Shown in pieces: positions 6,156 through 11,869 of a stretch of 11,869 nucleotides of DNA (positions are counted from its first letter, which is position 1; each line of letters opens with the position of its first letter). Source of the DNA: an uncultured Lachnospiraceae bacterium (GTDB lineage: Bacteria > Bacillota_A > Clostridia > Lachnospirales > Lachnospiraceae). The stretch is from the NCBI GenBank assembly GCA_902773195.1, contig CACYDL010000223.1, positions 1 to 11,869 on the forward strand. Reading direction: 5' to 3'. The notes beneath the pieces were generated by a model that saw only the letters and a list, made by a program, of their open reading frames with translations, was not told where the DNA came from and searched no databases. Both the position numbers and the translations under genes were made by a program.

Positions 6156-6920
6156 TCACGCCATGCCGCCGATCACGTCAGACATATCGTAGAGCCCCGG
6201 CCCCCGTCCGGCGAGATACTTCGCCGCGGAGAGAGCTCCTTTCGCGAAAATAGCTCTGGAATAGGCGGTGTGTCGGATCTCGATCACCTCGTCCTCCCCC
6301 GCGAAGAGCACGTCGTGGACGCCCACGATCGAGCCTCCCCGCACGGAGGAGATGCCGATCTCTTTGGGATCCCGCTTCTCCCGGCGCTCGGAGCGGCCGT
6401 ATACGTTGTGGTAGCCGCCGCCGGCTCCCTCGTTGACGCTCTCGGCGAGCATGAGGGCCGTGCCGCTGGGCGCGTCCAGCTTTCTGTGATGGTGCTCCTC
6501 GATGATCTCGGGATCGAAGCCGTTCGGGCAGAGCGTCCTGGCCGCGGCCTTGACCAGCATCTGGGCCAGGTTGATTCCCAGCGACATATTGCCGGAGCGG
6601 AGGATCGCCACGTGCTCCGAGGCCTCCCGCAGGCTCCCGAGCTGCACGTCGCTGAGCCCGGTGGTGCAGATCACCATCGGGATATCCCTCTCCGTGCCGT
6701 AGGCGAGCAGCTCGTCAAAGGCGGCGGCGACGGAAAAGTCGACGATGACGTCGGCCTCCTCCGTGCACTCGCCGACGCTCCGGTAGAGCGGATAATCCGC
6801 GTACGTCTCACCGAAGGCGTCGATTCCCGCCACGATCTTCACGCTGTCGTCCGCGGCGGCCATCTGTGTCACAACCCGTCCCATGTGCCCGCAGGCGCCG
6901 TTAAGAATCATGCTGATCAT
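6156..6920 (-). CDS. dapB: 4-hydroxy-tetrahydrodipicolinate reductase
   Basis: A 254-residue DapB, the second dedicated step from aspartate semialdehyde to diaminopimelate and lysine. It reduces the dihydrodipicolinate-type product with NAD(P)H. The N-terminal Rossmann motif is GACGHMGR (8-15). CTTGL (85-89) and LRSGNMSLGIN (107-117) follow. The catalytic and substrate-binding signature EEHHHRKLDAPSGTA is at 141-155, including His144 or His145, Lys147 and the SGT phosphate-like site. Length is normal for the family. The start codon at 6920 overlaps the dapA stop as ATGA, indicating translational coupling, and there is no strong independent Shine-Dalgarno. A second in-frame ATG three codons later (6911) is an alternative. 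The frame runs upstream to 7136, but inside dapA, so that extension is rejected. Confidence 0.96.
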   Translation of the reverse strand: MISMILNGACGHMGRVVTQMAAADDSVKIVAGIDAFGETYADYPLYRSVGECTEEADVIVDFSVAAAFDELLAYGTERDIPMVICTTGLSDVQLGSLREASEHVAILRSGNMSLGINLAQMLVKAAARTLCPNGFDPEIIEEHHHRKLDAPSGTALMLAESVNEGAGGGYHNVYGRSERREKRDPKEIGISSVRGGSIVGVHDVLFAGEDEVIEIRHTAYSRAIFAKGALSAAKYLAGRGPGLYDMSDVIGGMA

Positions 6921-7804
6921 GCGAGGCACCCGTACGCGATCATGGCCTTTCTGAGGTTCTCCTTGTGAGCCTCCTCCATCTCCGTCAGGGGCAGCCTCGG
7001 ATTTCCGACCTTCCAGCCCTGCATGTTGAGCGCGGCCTTCACCGGAATCGGATTGACCTCGCAGAACAGCTGGCGCACCAGCTCGAGGGCCGCGAGCTGA
7101 AGCCCCGCCGCCTTCGCGTAGTCGCCGTCCAGACATGCCTGGGCGATATCGTGGGTCTGCTGCGGCGCGACGTTCGAAAGGACGGAGATGACGCCGATTC
7201 CGCCCAGAGACATGATCGGGACGATCTGATCGTCATTTCCCGAATAGATATCCAGATACTCTCCCCCGAGCTCGGCGAGCTTCGCCACCTGGCTGATGTT
7301 GCCGGAGGCTTCCTTGACGGCGACCACCGTCTTCACGTTCTTTCCGAGCCAGGCGGCGGTCTCCGGGAGGATGTTGGAGCCCGTCCGCGAGGGGACGTTG
7401 TAGAGCACGCAGGGAAGATCCGTCGCCTCCGCGATGGCGGTGTAATGGGCGATGAGTCCCTTCTGCGTCGCCTTGTTGTAATAGGGGGCGACCAGCAGGA
7501 GGCCGTCCGCTCCGACCTTCTTCGCCTCCTTCGACATCATGATGGCGTGGGCGGTGTTGTTGGAGCCGGTTCCGGCGATCACCGGGACGCGTCCCGCCGC
7601 CTTCTCCACCGCGTAACGGATGGCCTCGATGTGCTCGTCGTCGTCCAGCGTCGGCGCCTCGCCGGAGGTCCCGACCGCGACGATGGCGTCGGTGTGATGA
7701 GCGATCTGGTCGTCGATGAGCTGTCCGTACACTTCGTAATTGATTTCGCCGTTTTCCTTCATAGGAGTGACGATTGCTACTCCCGCTCCCTTGAATATCG
7801 ACAT
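6917..7804 (-). CDS. dapA: 4-hydroxy-tetrahydrodipicolinate synthase
   Basis: A 295-residue DapA, condensing pyruvate with aspartate semialdehyde at the entry of the diaminopimelate/lysine pathway, which also feeds peptidoglycan. The TIM-barrel family signatures are GTSGE (45-49, usually GTTGE), VAPYYNKATQKGL (105-117; Tyr109 corresponds to the Tyr contributed across the dimer), YNVPSRTG (135-142; Tyr135 catalytic) and VVAVKEASGN (160-169; Schiff-base Lys164). The ATG at 7804 is chosen over upstream in-frame starts because a perfect GGAGG is at 7812-7816 and the protein then begins as expected (MSIFKGAGVAIVTPM). It is first in a dapA-dapB-(hisA) unit with its own promoter. The leader is only about 60 bases, too short for a lysine riboswitch. 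Confidence 0.97.
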   Translation of the reverse strand: MSIFKGAGVAIVTPMKENGEINYEVYGQLIDDQIAHHTDAIVAVGTSGEAPTLDDDEHIEAIRYAVEKAAGRVPVIAGTGSNNTAHAIMMSKEAKKVGADGLLLVAPYYNKATQKGLIAHYTAIAEATDLPCVLYNVPSRTGSNILPETAAWLGKNVKTVVAVKEASGNISQVAKLAELGGEYLDIYSGNDDQIVPIMSLGGIGVISVLSNVAPQQTHDIAQACLDGDYAKAAGLQLAALELVRQLFCEVNPIPVKAALNMQGWKVGNPRLPLTEMEEAHKENLRKAMIAYGCLA

Positions 7805-7874
7805 CTTGTGTCCTCCTGACAAATCTGCTGACAATTCTCCGGACGTCCGCCGGGCGGTCTTCCGGGTTCTCTGT

Positions 7875-7904
7875 ATCATACCATTGACGGGGTTTTTATG
7901 TCAA
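7875..7904 (-). promoter_or_regulatory. Promoter of dapA-dapB
   Basis: On the minus strand a consensus TTGACA (7904-7899) is 18 bp from TATGAT (7880-7875). The transcript should start near 7868, about 64 bases before the dapA ATG. Confidence 0.8.
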
Positions 7905-7968
7905 TCTGCGGGGCAGCCGCCGTCCTTCGGGCGCAAAGTCCCGCCCGTCTGCGTTCCGCCGGGCAGCC

Positions 7969-8028
7969 CTCCGCCGGTGGCGGAGCCCCCGCGCCGCGTC
8001 ATCCGCGGAGCAATGTCCCGCCCGGGAC
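7969..8028. other. GC-rich hairpins between ybaK and dapA
   Basis: Two stems lie after the ybaK stop: CTCCGCC/GGCGGAG (7969-7975 with 7979-7985) and GTCCC/GGGAC (8015-8019 with 8024-8028). Neither is followed by a T-tract, so no intrinsic terminator for ybaK can be named. The remainder of 7905-8046 shows nothing recognisable. Confidence 0.4.
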
Positions 8029-8046
8029 AAAGCTTCCCTCCCCGCG

Positions 8047-8532
8047 TCAGACGGTGATCTCGGCGACGCGGCCTCCGGAGGCGCGGAGGAGGTCCTCCGT
8101 CCTCAGCCGGATCGTCGATCCGATTCTGCCGCCGCTGACGTAGATCCGCTCGAACCGCTCCGCCTCCGCGGCGACCACCGTTGGATAATCCCGCTTCATG
8201 CCGATCGGGCTGCAGCCGCCCCTCACGTAGCCGGTGACGGCGAAGATGTCCTTCACGTGAATCATCTCCACCGACTTTTCTCCCACCGACCGGGCGGCGG
8301 CCTTGAGATCGACCTCCTTCTCCACCGGCAGCACGAAGACGTAGAAGCCGCCGGATTTCCCCCGCATGACGAGGGTCTTGAAGGACTCCTCGCGGGGGAC
8401 TCCCTCGATGTCCGCGATCTGAAGCCCGTCCTCAAACTCCCGCACCTCATAGGTCAGCACGTCGTAGGGAATCTTCAGGCGTTCCAGAATACGCATCGCG
8501 TTGGTCTTGACGTCCTTGTCCTTCTTAGGCAT
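8047..8532 (-). CDS. ybaK: YbaK/EbsC-type Cys-tRNA(Pro)/aminoacyl-tRNA deacylase
   Basis: A 161-residue YbaK-family protein, which hydrolyses mischarged tRNA (typically Cys-tRNA(Pro)) in trans to ProRS. Diagnostic features are the conserved Lys52 in SFKTLV (50-55), corresponding to the functional lysine in YbaK, FYVFVLP (64-70), the basic and acidic stretch KEVDLKAAARSVGEKSVEM and the glycine loop GYVRGGCSPIGMK (102-114), where substrate binds. Length is typical. A GGGAGGA site at 8541-8547 is 8 bases upstream of the ATG. It follows the typA terminator by about 60 bases without a clear promoter of its own, so it may depend on read-through. The exact substrate (Cys versus another amino acid) cannot be read from sequence. 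Confidence 0.92.
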   Translation of the reverse strand: MPKKDKDVKTNAMRILERLKIPYDVLTYEVREFEDGLQIADIEGVPREESFKTLVMRGKSGGFYVFVLPVEKEVDLKAAARSVGEKSVEMIHVKDIFAVTGYVRGGCSPIGMKRDYPTVVAAEAERFERIYVSGGRIGSTIRLRTEDLLRASGGRVAEITV

Positions 8533-8583
8533 CGCGCCTCTCCTCCCGGGACGCGGGCAGACGGAAAAAACCGCCGCGTCCTC

Positions 8584-8615
8584 CTTTTTGAAAAAGCAGG
8601 GACCGCGGTCCCTGC
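8584..8615 (-). terminator. Intrinsic terminator of typA
   Basis: A perfect 20-bp palindrome (8596-8615, centred on CCGCGG) is followed on the minus strand by TTTTTCAAAAAG. It is 50 bases beyond the typA stop. The stretch 8616-8664 holds only short AGAAAAGCA-like repeats (8626, 8641). Confidence 0.8.
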
Positions 8616-8664
8616 AGTATCGTTAAGAAAAGCATTCTTCAGAAAAGCACCGTTTTGAGAAGCG

Positions 8665-10497
8665 TCATTTCGAGAACTGAGATCTCTTCCTGAGCCTCGA
8701 ATCGAGGATCTTCTTGCGGATCCGGAGCGACTTGGGCGTCACCTCCAGAAGCTCGTCGGTGTCGATGAAGTCCATCGCCTGCTCGAGGGACATGATCCTG
8801 GGCGGCGTCAGCGTCAGCGCCTCGTCCGCGCTGGAGGACCTGGTGTTGGTCAGGTGCTTCGTCTTGCAGACGTTGATCTCGATGTCCTCGGGCTTCGCGC
8901 TCTCCCCGACGACCATGCCCGCGTACACGCGGGTTCCCGGAGTGATGAAGAGGGCGCCTCTCTCCTGGGCCGCGAACAGCCCGTAGGTCACGGCGTCCCC
9001 GTCCTCGAAGGCGATGAGGGAGCCGTTCTTCCGGTAGTTGAATTCCCCCTTGTAGGGAGCGTATTCGTCGAAGATCGTGTTCAGGACGCCCGTGCCCTTC
9101 GTGGCCGTCAGGAAGGGCCCGTGGAACCCGATGAGGCCTCTCGAGGGAATCGCGAACTCCAGCCGGGACGTGCCGTCCGCCAGGGTGCTCATGCCCTGGA
9201 GCTCTCCCTTTCTCTCGGAGAGCATGCTGATCACGGTGCCCGAGAAATCCTGGGGGACGTCGACGTAGGCCACCTCCATGGGCTCCAGCTTTCTTCCCTG
9301 CTCGTCCTTTTTGATGATGACCTCCGCCTTGCTCACGGCAAACTCGTAGCCCTCGCGCCTCATCTTCTCGATGAGGACCGACAGATGGAGCTCGCCCCGG
9401 CCCGCGACCCGGAAGGTATCGGTGCTGGACGTGTCGGCGACCCGCAGGGAGACGTCGGTGTTGAGCTCCCGCATCAGTCTCTCGCGGATCTGCCGGGAGG
9501 TGCAGTACTTCCCCTCCCGTCCGGCGAGCGGGCTGTCGTTGACGATGAAATTCATGGCGATGGTCGGCTCGGATATCTTCTGGAACGGGATCGCCTCGTC
9601 GTTGCCGGGAGAACAGATGGTGTCGCCGATCTGGAGATCGCCGATGCCGGAGATCGCGACGATGGAGCCGATCTCCGCCCTCTGGACGTCCACTTTTTTG
9701 AGGCCGTCGAACTCGTAGAGCTTCGTGATCCTGGTTCTCTCGCGGACGTCGGGATCGTGGAAATTGACCCTCACGATCTCCTGTCCCACCGCGATGCTCC
9801 CGTTGTCGACCTTTCCGATGCCGATTCTTCCGACGTACTCGTTGTAGTCGATGGTGGAAATGAGCACCTGGGTGCCCTTCTCCGGATCCCCCTCCGGGGC
9901 CGGGATGTAGTCGAGAATGGTATCAAAGAGAGGCTTGAGGTCCACCGCCTCGTCGGAGAGATCCTTCACGCAGGTCCCCTCCCGCGCGGAGGCGTAGAGG
10001 AAAGGACAGTCGAGCTGCTCGTCCGACGCGTCGAGATCCATCATGAGCTCGAGGGTCTCGTCGACCACCTCCTCCGGCCTGGCCTCGGGGCGGTCGATCT
10101 TGTTGATGCAGACGATCACCGGGAGATCCAGATCCAGGGCCTTCTTCAGGACGAATTTGGTCTGGGGCATGGTTCCCTCGAAGGCGTCCACCAGCAGAAT
10201 GACGCCGTTCACCATCTTGAGAACGCGCTCCACCTCGCCGCCGAAGTCCGCGTGGCCCGGCGTGTCGACGATATTGATCTTCACTCCCTTGTAGTTGATC
10301 GCGGTGTTCTTGGAAAGAATGGTAATGCCGCGCTCCCTCTCGAGATCACCGGAGTCCATCACGCGCTCCTGCACCGCCTGGTTCTCACGGAACGCGCCGC
10401 TCTGGCGGAGCATCCCGTCCACAAGGGTCGTCTTGCCGTGGTCGACGTGCGCTATGATCGCTATATTCCTGATGTCCTCTCTTTTGATTCTGCTCAT
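8665..10497 (-). CDS. typA: TypA/BipA ribosome-associated translational GTPase
   Basis: A 610-residue TypA/BipA, an EF-G-like GTPase that binds the ribosome and helps 50S assembly and translation under stress and cold. GTPase motifs are G1 AHVDHGKT (16-23), G2 RGITI (56-60), G3 DTPGH (78-82) and G4 NKID (132-135). An EF-Tu-like domain II follows ([15 protein letters not shown]), then EF-G domain III/V-like parts and the TypA-specific C-terminal domain with [31 protein letters not shown] and [14 protein letters not shown]. Length is normal (about 600-615). The ATG at 10497 gives the expected N-terminus [21 protein letters not shown], with GGAAGGG at 10505-10511. It is monocistronic or weakly linked to ybaK. 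Its promoter lies immediately downstream of a 27-bp repeat array. Confidence 0.98.
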   Translation of the reverse strand: MSRIKREDIRNIAIIAHVDHGKTTLVDGMLRQSGAFRENQAVQERVMDSGDLERERGITILSKNTAINYKGVKINIVDTPGHADFGGEVERVLKMVNGVILLVDAFEGTMPQTKFVLKKALDLDLPVIVCINKIDRPEARPEEVVDETLELMMDLDASDEQLDCPFLYASAREGTCVKDLSDEAVDLKPLFDTILDYIPAPEGDPEKGTQVLISTIDYNEYVGRIGIGKVDNGSIAVGQEIVRVNFHDPDVRERTRITKLYEFDGLKKVDVQRAEIGSIVAISGIGDLQIGDTICSPGNDEAIPFQKISEPTIAMNFIVNDSPLAGREGKYCTSRQIRERLMRELNTDVSLRVADTSSTDTFRVAGRGELHLSVLIEKMRREGYEFAVSKAEVIIKKDEQGRKLEPMEVAYVDVPQDFSGTVISMLSERKGELQGMSTLADGTSRLEFAIPSRGLIGFHGPFLTATKGTGVLNTIFDEYAPYKGEFNYRKNGSLIAFEDGDAVTYGLFAAQERGALFITPGTRVYAGMVVGESAKPEDIEINVCKTKHLTNTRSSSADEALTLTPPRIMSLEQAMDFIDTDELLEVTPKSLRIRKKILDSRLRKRSQFSK

Positions 10498-10593
10498 TCA
10501 ACTGCCCTTCCGTTCTTCCCGGCCGCGCGTTCGTTTCGGATCCGGCCGGCTTCTCCTATATCATATCAGAACTTTGTCGTCATACGAGTTAAC

Positions 10594-10622
10594 AATATAG
10601 CACGTTTTCCGGCGGATGACAA
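10594..10622 (-). promoter_or_regulatory. Probable promoter of typA
   Basis: On the minus strand TTGTCA (10622-10617) and TATATT (10599-10594) are spaced by 17 bp, giving a leader of about 90 bases. A second TATGAT at 10565-10560 lacks a good -35. The -35 is 13 bp from the edge of the 27-bp repeat array. Confidence 0.6.
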
Positions 10623-10635
10623 TTACTTCGCTGCA

Positions 10636-10809
10636 GATCCCCGGCAGCGTTACTCCGGTGCGGATCTGCGGCATGCTCACCCGGGCAGGGATCCCCGGCA
10701 CGCTCGCTCCGGTGCGGATCTGCGGCATGCTCACCCGGCAGGGATCCCCGGCACGCTCGCTCCGTTGCGGACCTGCGGCATGCTCACCCGGGCAGGGATC
10801 CCCGGCACA
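10636..10809. repeat. 27-bp tandem repeat array (about 6.5 units, A/B alternating)
   Basis: Units start at 10636, 10663, 10690, 10717, 10743, 10770 and 10797 (partial). Odd units (A) begin GATCCCCGGCACGCTCGCTC and even units (B) begin GATCTGCGGCATGCTCACCC. A and B share the frame GATC-NNC-GGCA-N-GCTC, so the apparent 53-54-bp period is a dimer of a 27-bp ancestor. Copies of A and of B are nearly identical to each other, apart from the first A unit. There are no spacers and no believable coding frame. The array fills most of the gap between the FN3-gene terminator and the typA promoter. Confidence 0.88.
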
Positions 10810-10842
10810 TAAAAAGCAGGGGACGCCGTCCGCGCCCCCTGC
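10808..10842 (-). terminator. Intrinsic terminator of the FN3-repeat gene
   Basis: GCAGGGG (10816-10822) pairs with CCCCTGC (10836-10842), with three more pairs inside after a mismatch. On the minus strand TTTTTATG follows. It ends the transcript 60 bases after the stop codon. Confidence 0.75.
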
Positions 10843-10901
10843 CCCGTTCCGCCCTCCGGCGGATCCGTATAAAAGCGGACCTCCGCGTTCCGCTTCGCGT
10901 C

Positions 10902-11869
10902 TCACTTTTTGACGGTGACCGTCTTCGCGGCGCTCCACGCGCTCCAGTAGTTCTTTCCGTCCACCTTTTTGAAGGTCCTCAGCGTGACCTGGCAGGAGCT
11001 GCCCTTCGCCAGGGCCGTGACCGTCTTTGTGACGGAGTCCGCGCCGTTTACCGTCACGGTCTTCGTCGTCGTCCCGGTCACCAGCTTCAGCTGATAGCCC
11101 GAGGCCTTGGCGTTCTTTGCCCAGGCCGCCTTCACCGAGCCGGCCGCGGGGCTGGTGAGGCTGCTCACCGCCGGGCGGGAGACGTAGTACGAAGTCAGGA
11201 TCCCGGAGACGGCGCTCTTGTACTCCGTCCCGCTCACCGTCTTGTAGGCGCTGACCTTGTAGTTATATTTCGTGCCGTTGGTCTTTGCCGCCGTATCGGT
11301 GAAGGTGACCGTGGAACCGGACGTGACCGTCTTCACTTTCGTCCCGTTCCGGTAGACATAATATCCGGCCGCGCCCGTCACCTTGCTCCATTTCACCACG
11401 GAGGCCGTCGCGGAATTCGTGACCGACGTCACGGAGGGACTGGTCAGATACCAGCTCGTCACAGCCGCCGACACCGCGCTCTTGACCACCGCGCCGTCCG
11501 GACTGGCGTAGGCGTAGATCTTGTAAATGTACTTCGTGTTGTTCGTCTTCGCGCCGGTGTCCGTGAAGCTCACCGTCGCGCCGGACGTGACGGTCTTCAC
11601 CTTCGTCCCGTCGCGGTAGACATAATATCCTTCCGCGCCCGTCACCTTGCCCCATTTCACGACGGAGGCCGACGCGGTATTGGTCACGGAGGAGATCACG
11701 GGCCGGGCCAGCCGGAGGATCTCAGCCGCCGCCGAGACCGCGCTCTTATAGGTCGTGCCGTCCACCGCCGCGATGGCGTAGAGCTTGTAGCTGTACTTCG
11801 TGCCGCCGGCGGAGGCGCCCGTATCCGTGAAGCTCACCGTCGCGCCGGACGTGACCGTCTTCACCTTCG
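10902..11869 (-). CDS. FN3-repeat surface protein, C-terminal part (5' end outside window)
   Basis: The last 322 or so residues of a larger protein; the frame is open at the window edge. The sequence is built of repeats with a strict 88-residue period (prolines opening successive repeats are 88 apart), with recurring motifs SVVKWxKVTGAxGYYVYRxG, KVKTVTSG, TVSFTDTGAKTNxTKYxYKIYAY and KSAVSA. These have the Trp-Tyr/Tyr-Tyr pattern of fibronectin type III domains. A more divergent last domain (AWAKNAKASGYQLKLV to the end) closes the protein with TVTVKK; no LPXTG motif, choline-binding or SLH domain is visible at the C-terminus. Such tandem FN3 units are common in secreted or surface proteins of Lachnospiraceae, where they act as spacers or adhesive stalks. 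The functional N-terminal domain is outside the window, so the activity (adhesin, hydrolase or other) is unknown. Low charge and Ser/Thr/Ala/Val richness fit an exported protein. Confidence 0.85.
   Translation of the reverse strand, partial: KVKTVTSGATVSFTDTGASAGGTKYSYKLYAIAAVDGTTYKSAVSAAAEILRLARPVISSVTNTASASVVKWGKVTGAEGYYVYRDGTKVKTVTSGATVSFTDTGAKTNNTKYIYKIYAYASPDGAVVKSAVSAAVTSWYLTSPSVTSVTNSATASVVKWSKVTGAAGYYVYRNGTKVKTVTSGSTVTFTDTAAKTNGTKYNYKVSAYKTVSGTEYKSAVSGILTSYYVSRPAVSSLTSPAAGSVKAAWAKNAKASGYQLKLVTGTTTKTVTVNGADSVTKTVTALAKGSSCQVTLRTFKKVDGKNYWSAWSAAKTVTVKK
11175..11869. repeat. 264-bp coding repeats of the FN3 gene
   Basis: Two full repeats (11175-11438 and 11439-11702) and part of a third (11703-11869) recur with an exact 264-bp period. 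For example, the block GACGTGACCGTCTTCAC starts at 11320, 11584 and 11848 with at most one change. Conservation at DNA level suggests recent duplication or gene conversion. Confidence 0.85.

Noticed and set aside
7805..7868. Lysine riboswitch or T-box upstream of dapA
   Set aside because: The leader predicted from the promoter is only about 64 bases and shows no conserved riboswitch or T-box features.
1621..8596. Identical 13-mer CTTTTTGAAAAAG at 1621-1633 and 8584-8596
   Set aside because: Low-complexity near-palindrome; one copy serves as a terminator tail and the other lies upstream of a promoter, so shared function is unlikely.
8616..8675. Short AGAA-type repeats after typA, 15-17 bp apart
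   Set aside because: Only the 9-mer AGAAAAGCA recurs exactly (8626 and 8641); the rest is too degenerate to call an element.
10636..10809. CRISPR array
   Set aside because: Units are directly adjacent with no unique spacers, and no cas gene is present.
8854..10812. 652-codon plus-strand frame opposite typA and through the repeat array
   Set aside because: Shadow of typA; the C-terminal repeats merely translate the noncoding 27-bp array.
10561..10938. 125-codon minus-strand frame with an internal VSMPQIRTG repeat
   Set aside because: It overlaps the FN3 stop codon, a terminator, the repeat array and the typA promoter; the repeat is a by-product of the 27-bp units and there is no credible start.

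Overview
The window is a GC-rich bacterial chromosome segment in which every supported gene lies on the minus strand; long plus-strand reading frames are shadows produced by high-GC codon use. Gene content (DapA/DapB, TypA, YbaK-type deacylase, a MacB/FtsX-like ABC fusion, SPFH protein, 88-residue FN3 surface repeats), strong GGAGG ribosome binding sites, sigma-A type promoters and U-tract terminators point to a Gram-positive Firmicute. The FN3-repeat protein and the ABC fusion suggest a Lachnospiraceae-like clostridium of unusually high GC; that placement is inference.

In transcription order (high to low coordinates): a partial FN3-repeat protein (10902-11869) ends at a terminator. It is followed by an array of about 6.5 copies of a 27-bp repeat, directly upstream of the typA promoter. 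typA (8665-10497) ends at a perfect-palindrome terminator, then comes ybaK (8047-8532). A good promoter drives dapA and dapB (translationally coupled by an ATGA overlap) and probably a histidine isomerase gene of the eukaryotic HisA type. A second promoter, whose -35 overlaps the hisA stop codon, drives a small acidic exported protein. A terminator-like hairpin separates that gene from a 930-residue ABC ATPase-permease fusion. The ABC gene ends in a strong terminator preceded by a 23-bp minisatellite. Last comes an SPFH membrane protein, with a promoter carrying a perfect 9-3-9 operator-like inverted repeat, and a 65-residue Arc-like ribbon-helix-helix protein. Between that gene and a bidirectional terminator is a hairpin with four GATC sites spaced exactly 10 bp.

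Functionally the window mixes housekeeping (lysine/diaminopimelate and histidine synthesis, a ribosome-associated GTPase, tRNA proofreading) with envelope functions (ABC/FtsX exporter, acidic exported protein, SPFH scaffold, FN3 surface protein). I see no defence island, phage, transposase, CRISPR array, tRNA or rRNA. The least ordinary items are the eukaryotic-type HisA, the intergenic minisatellites and GATC-phased hairpin, the SPFH operator, and the hairpins that may control hisA and ABC expression.
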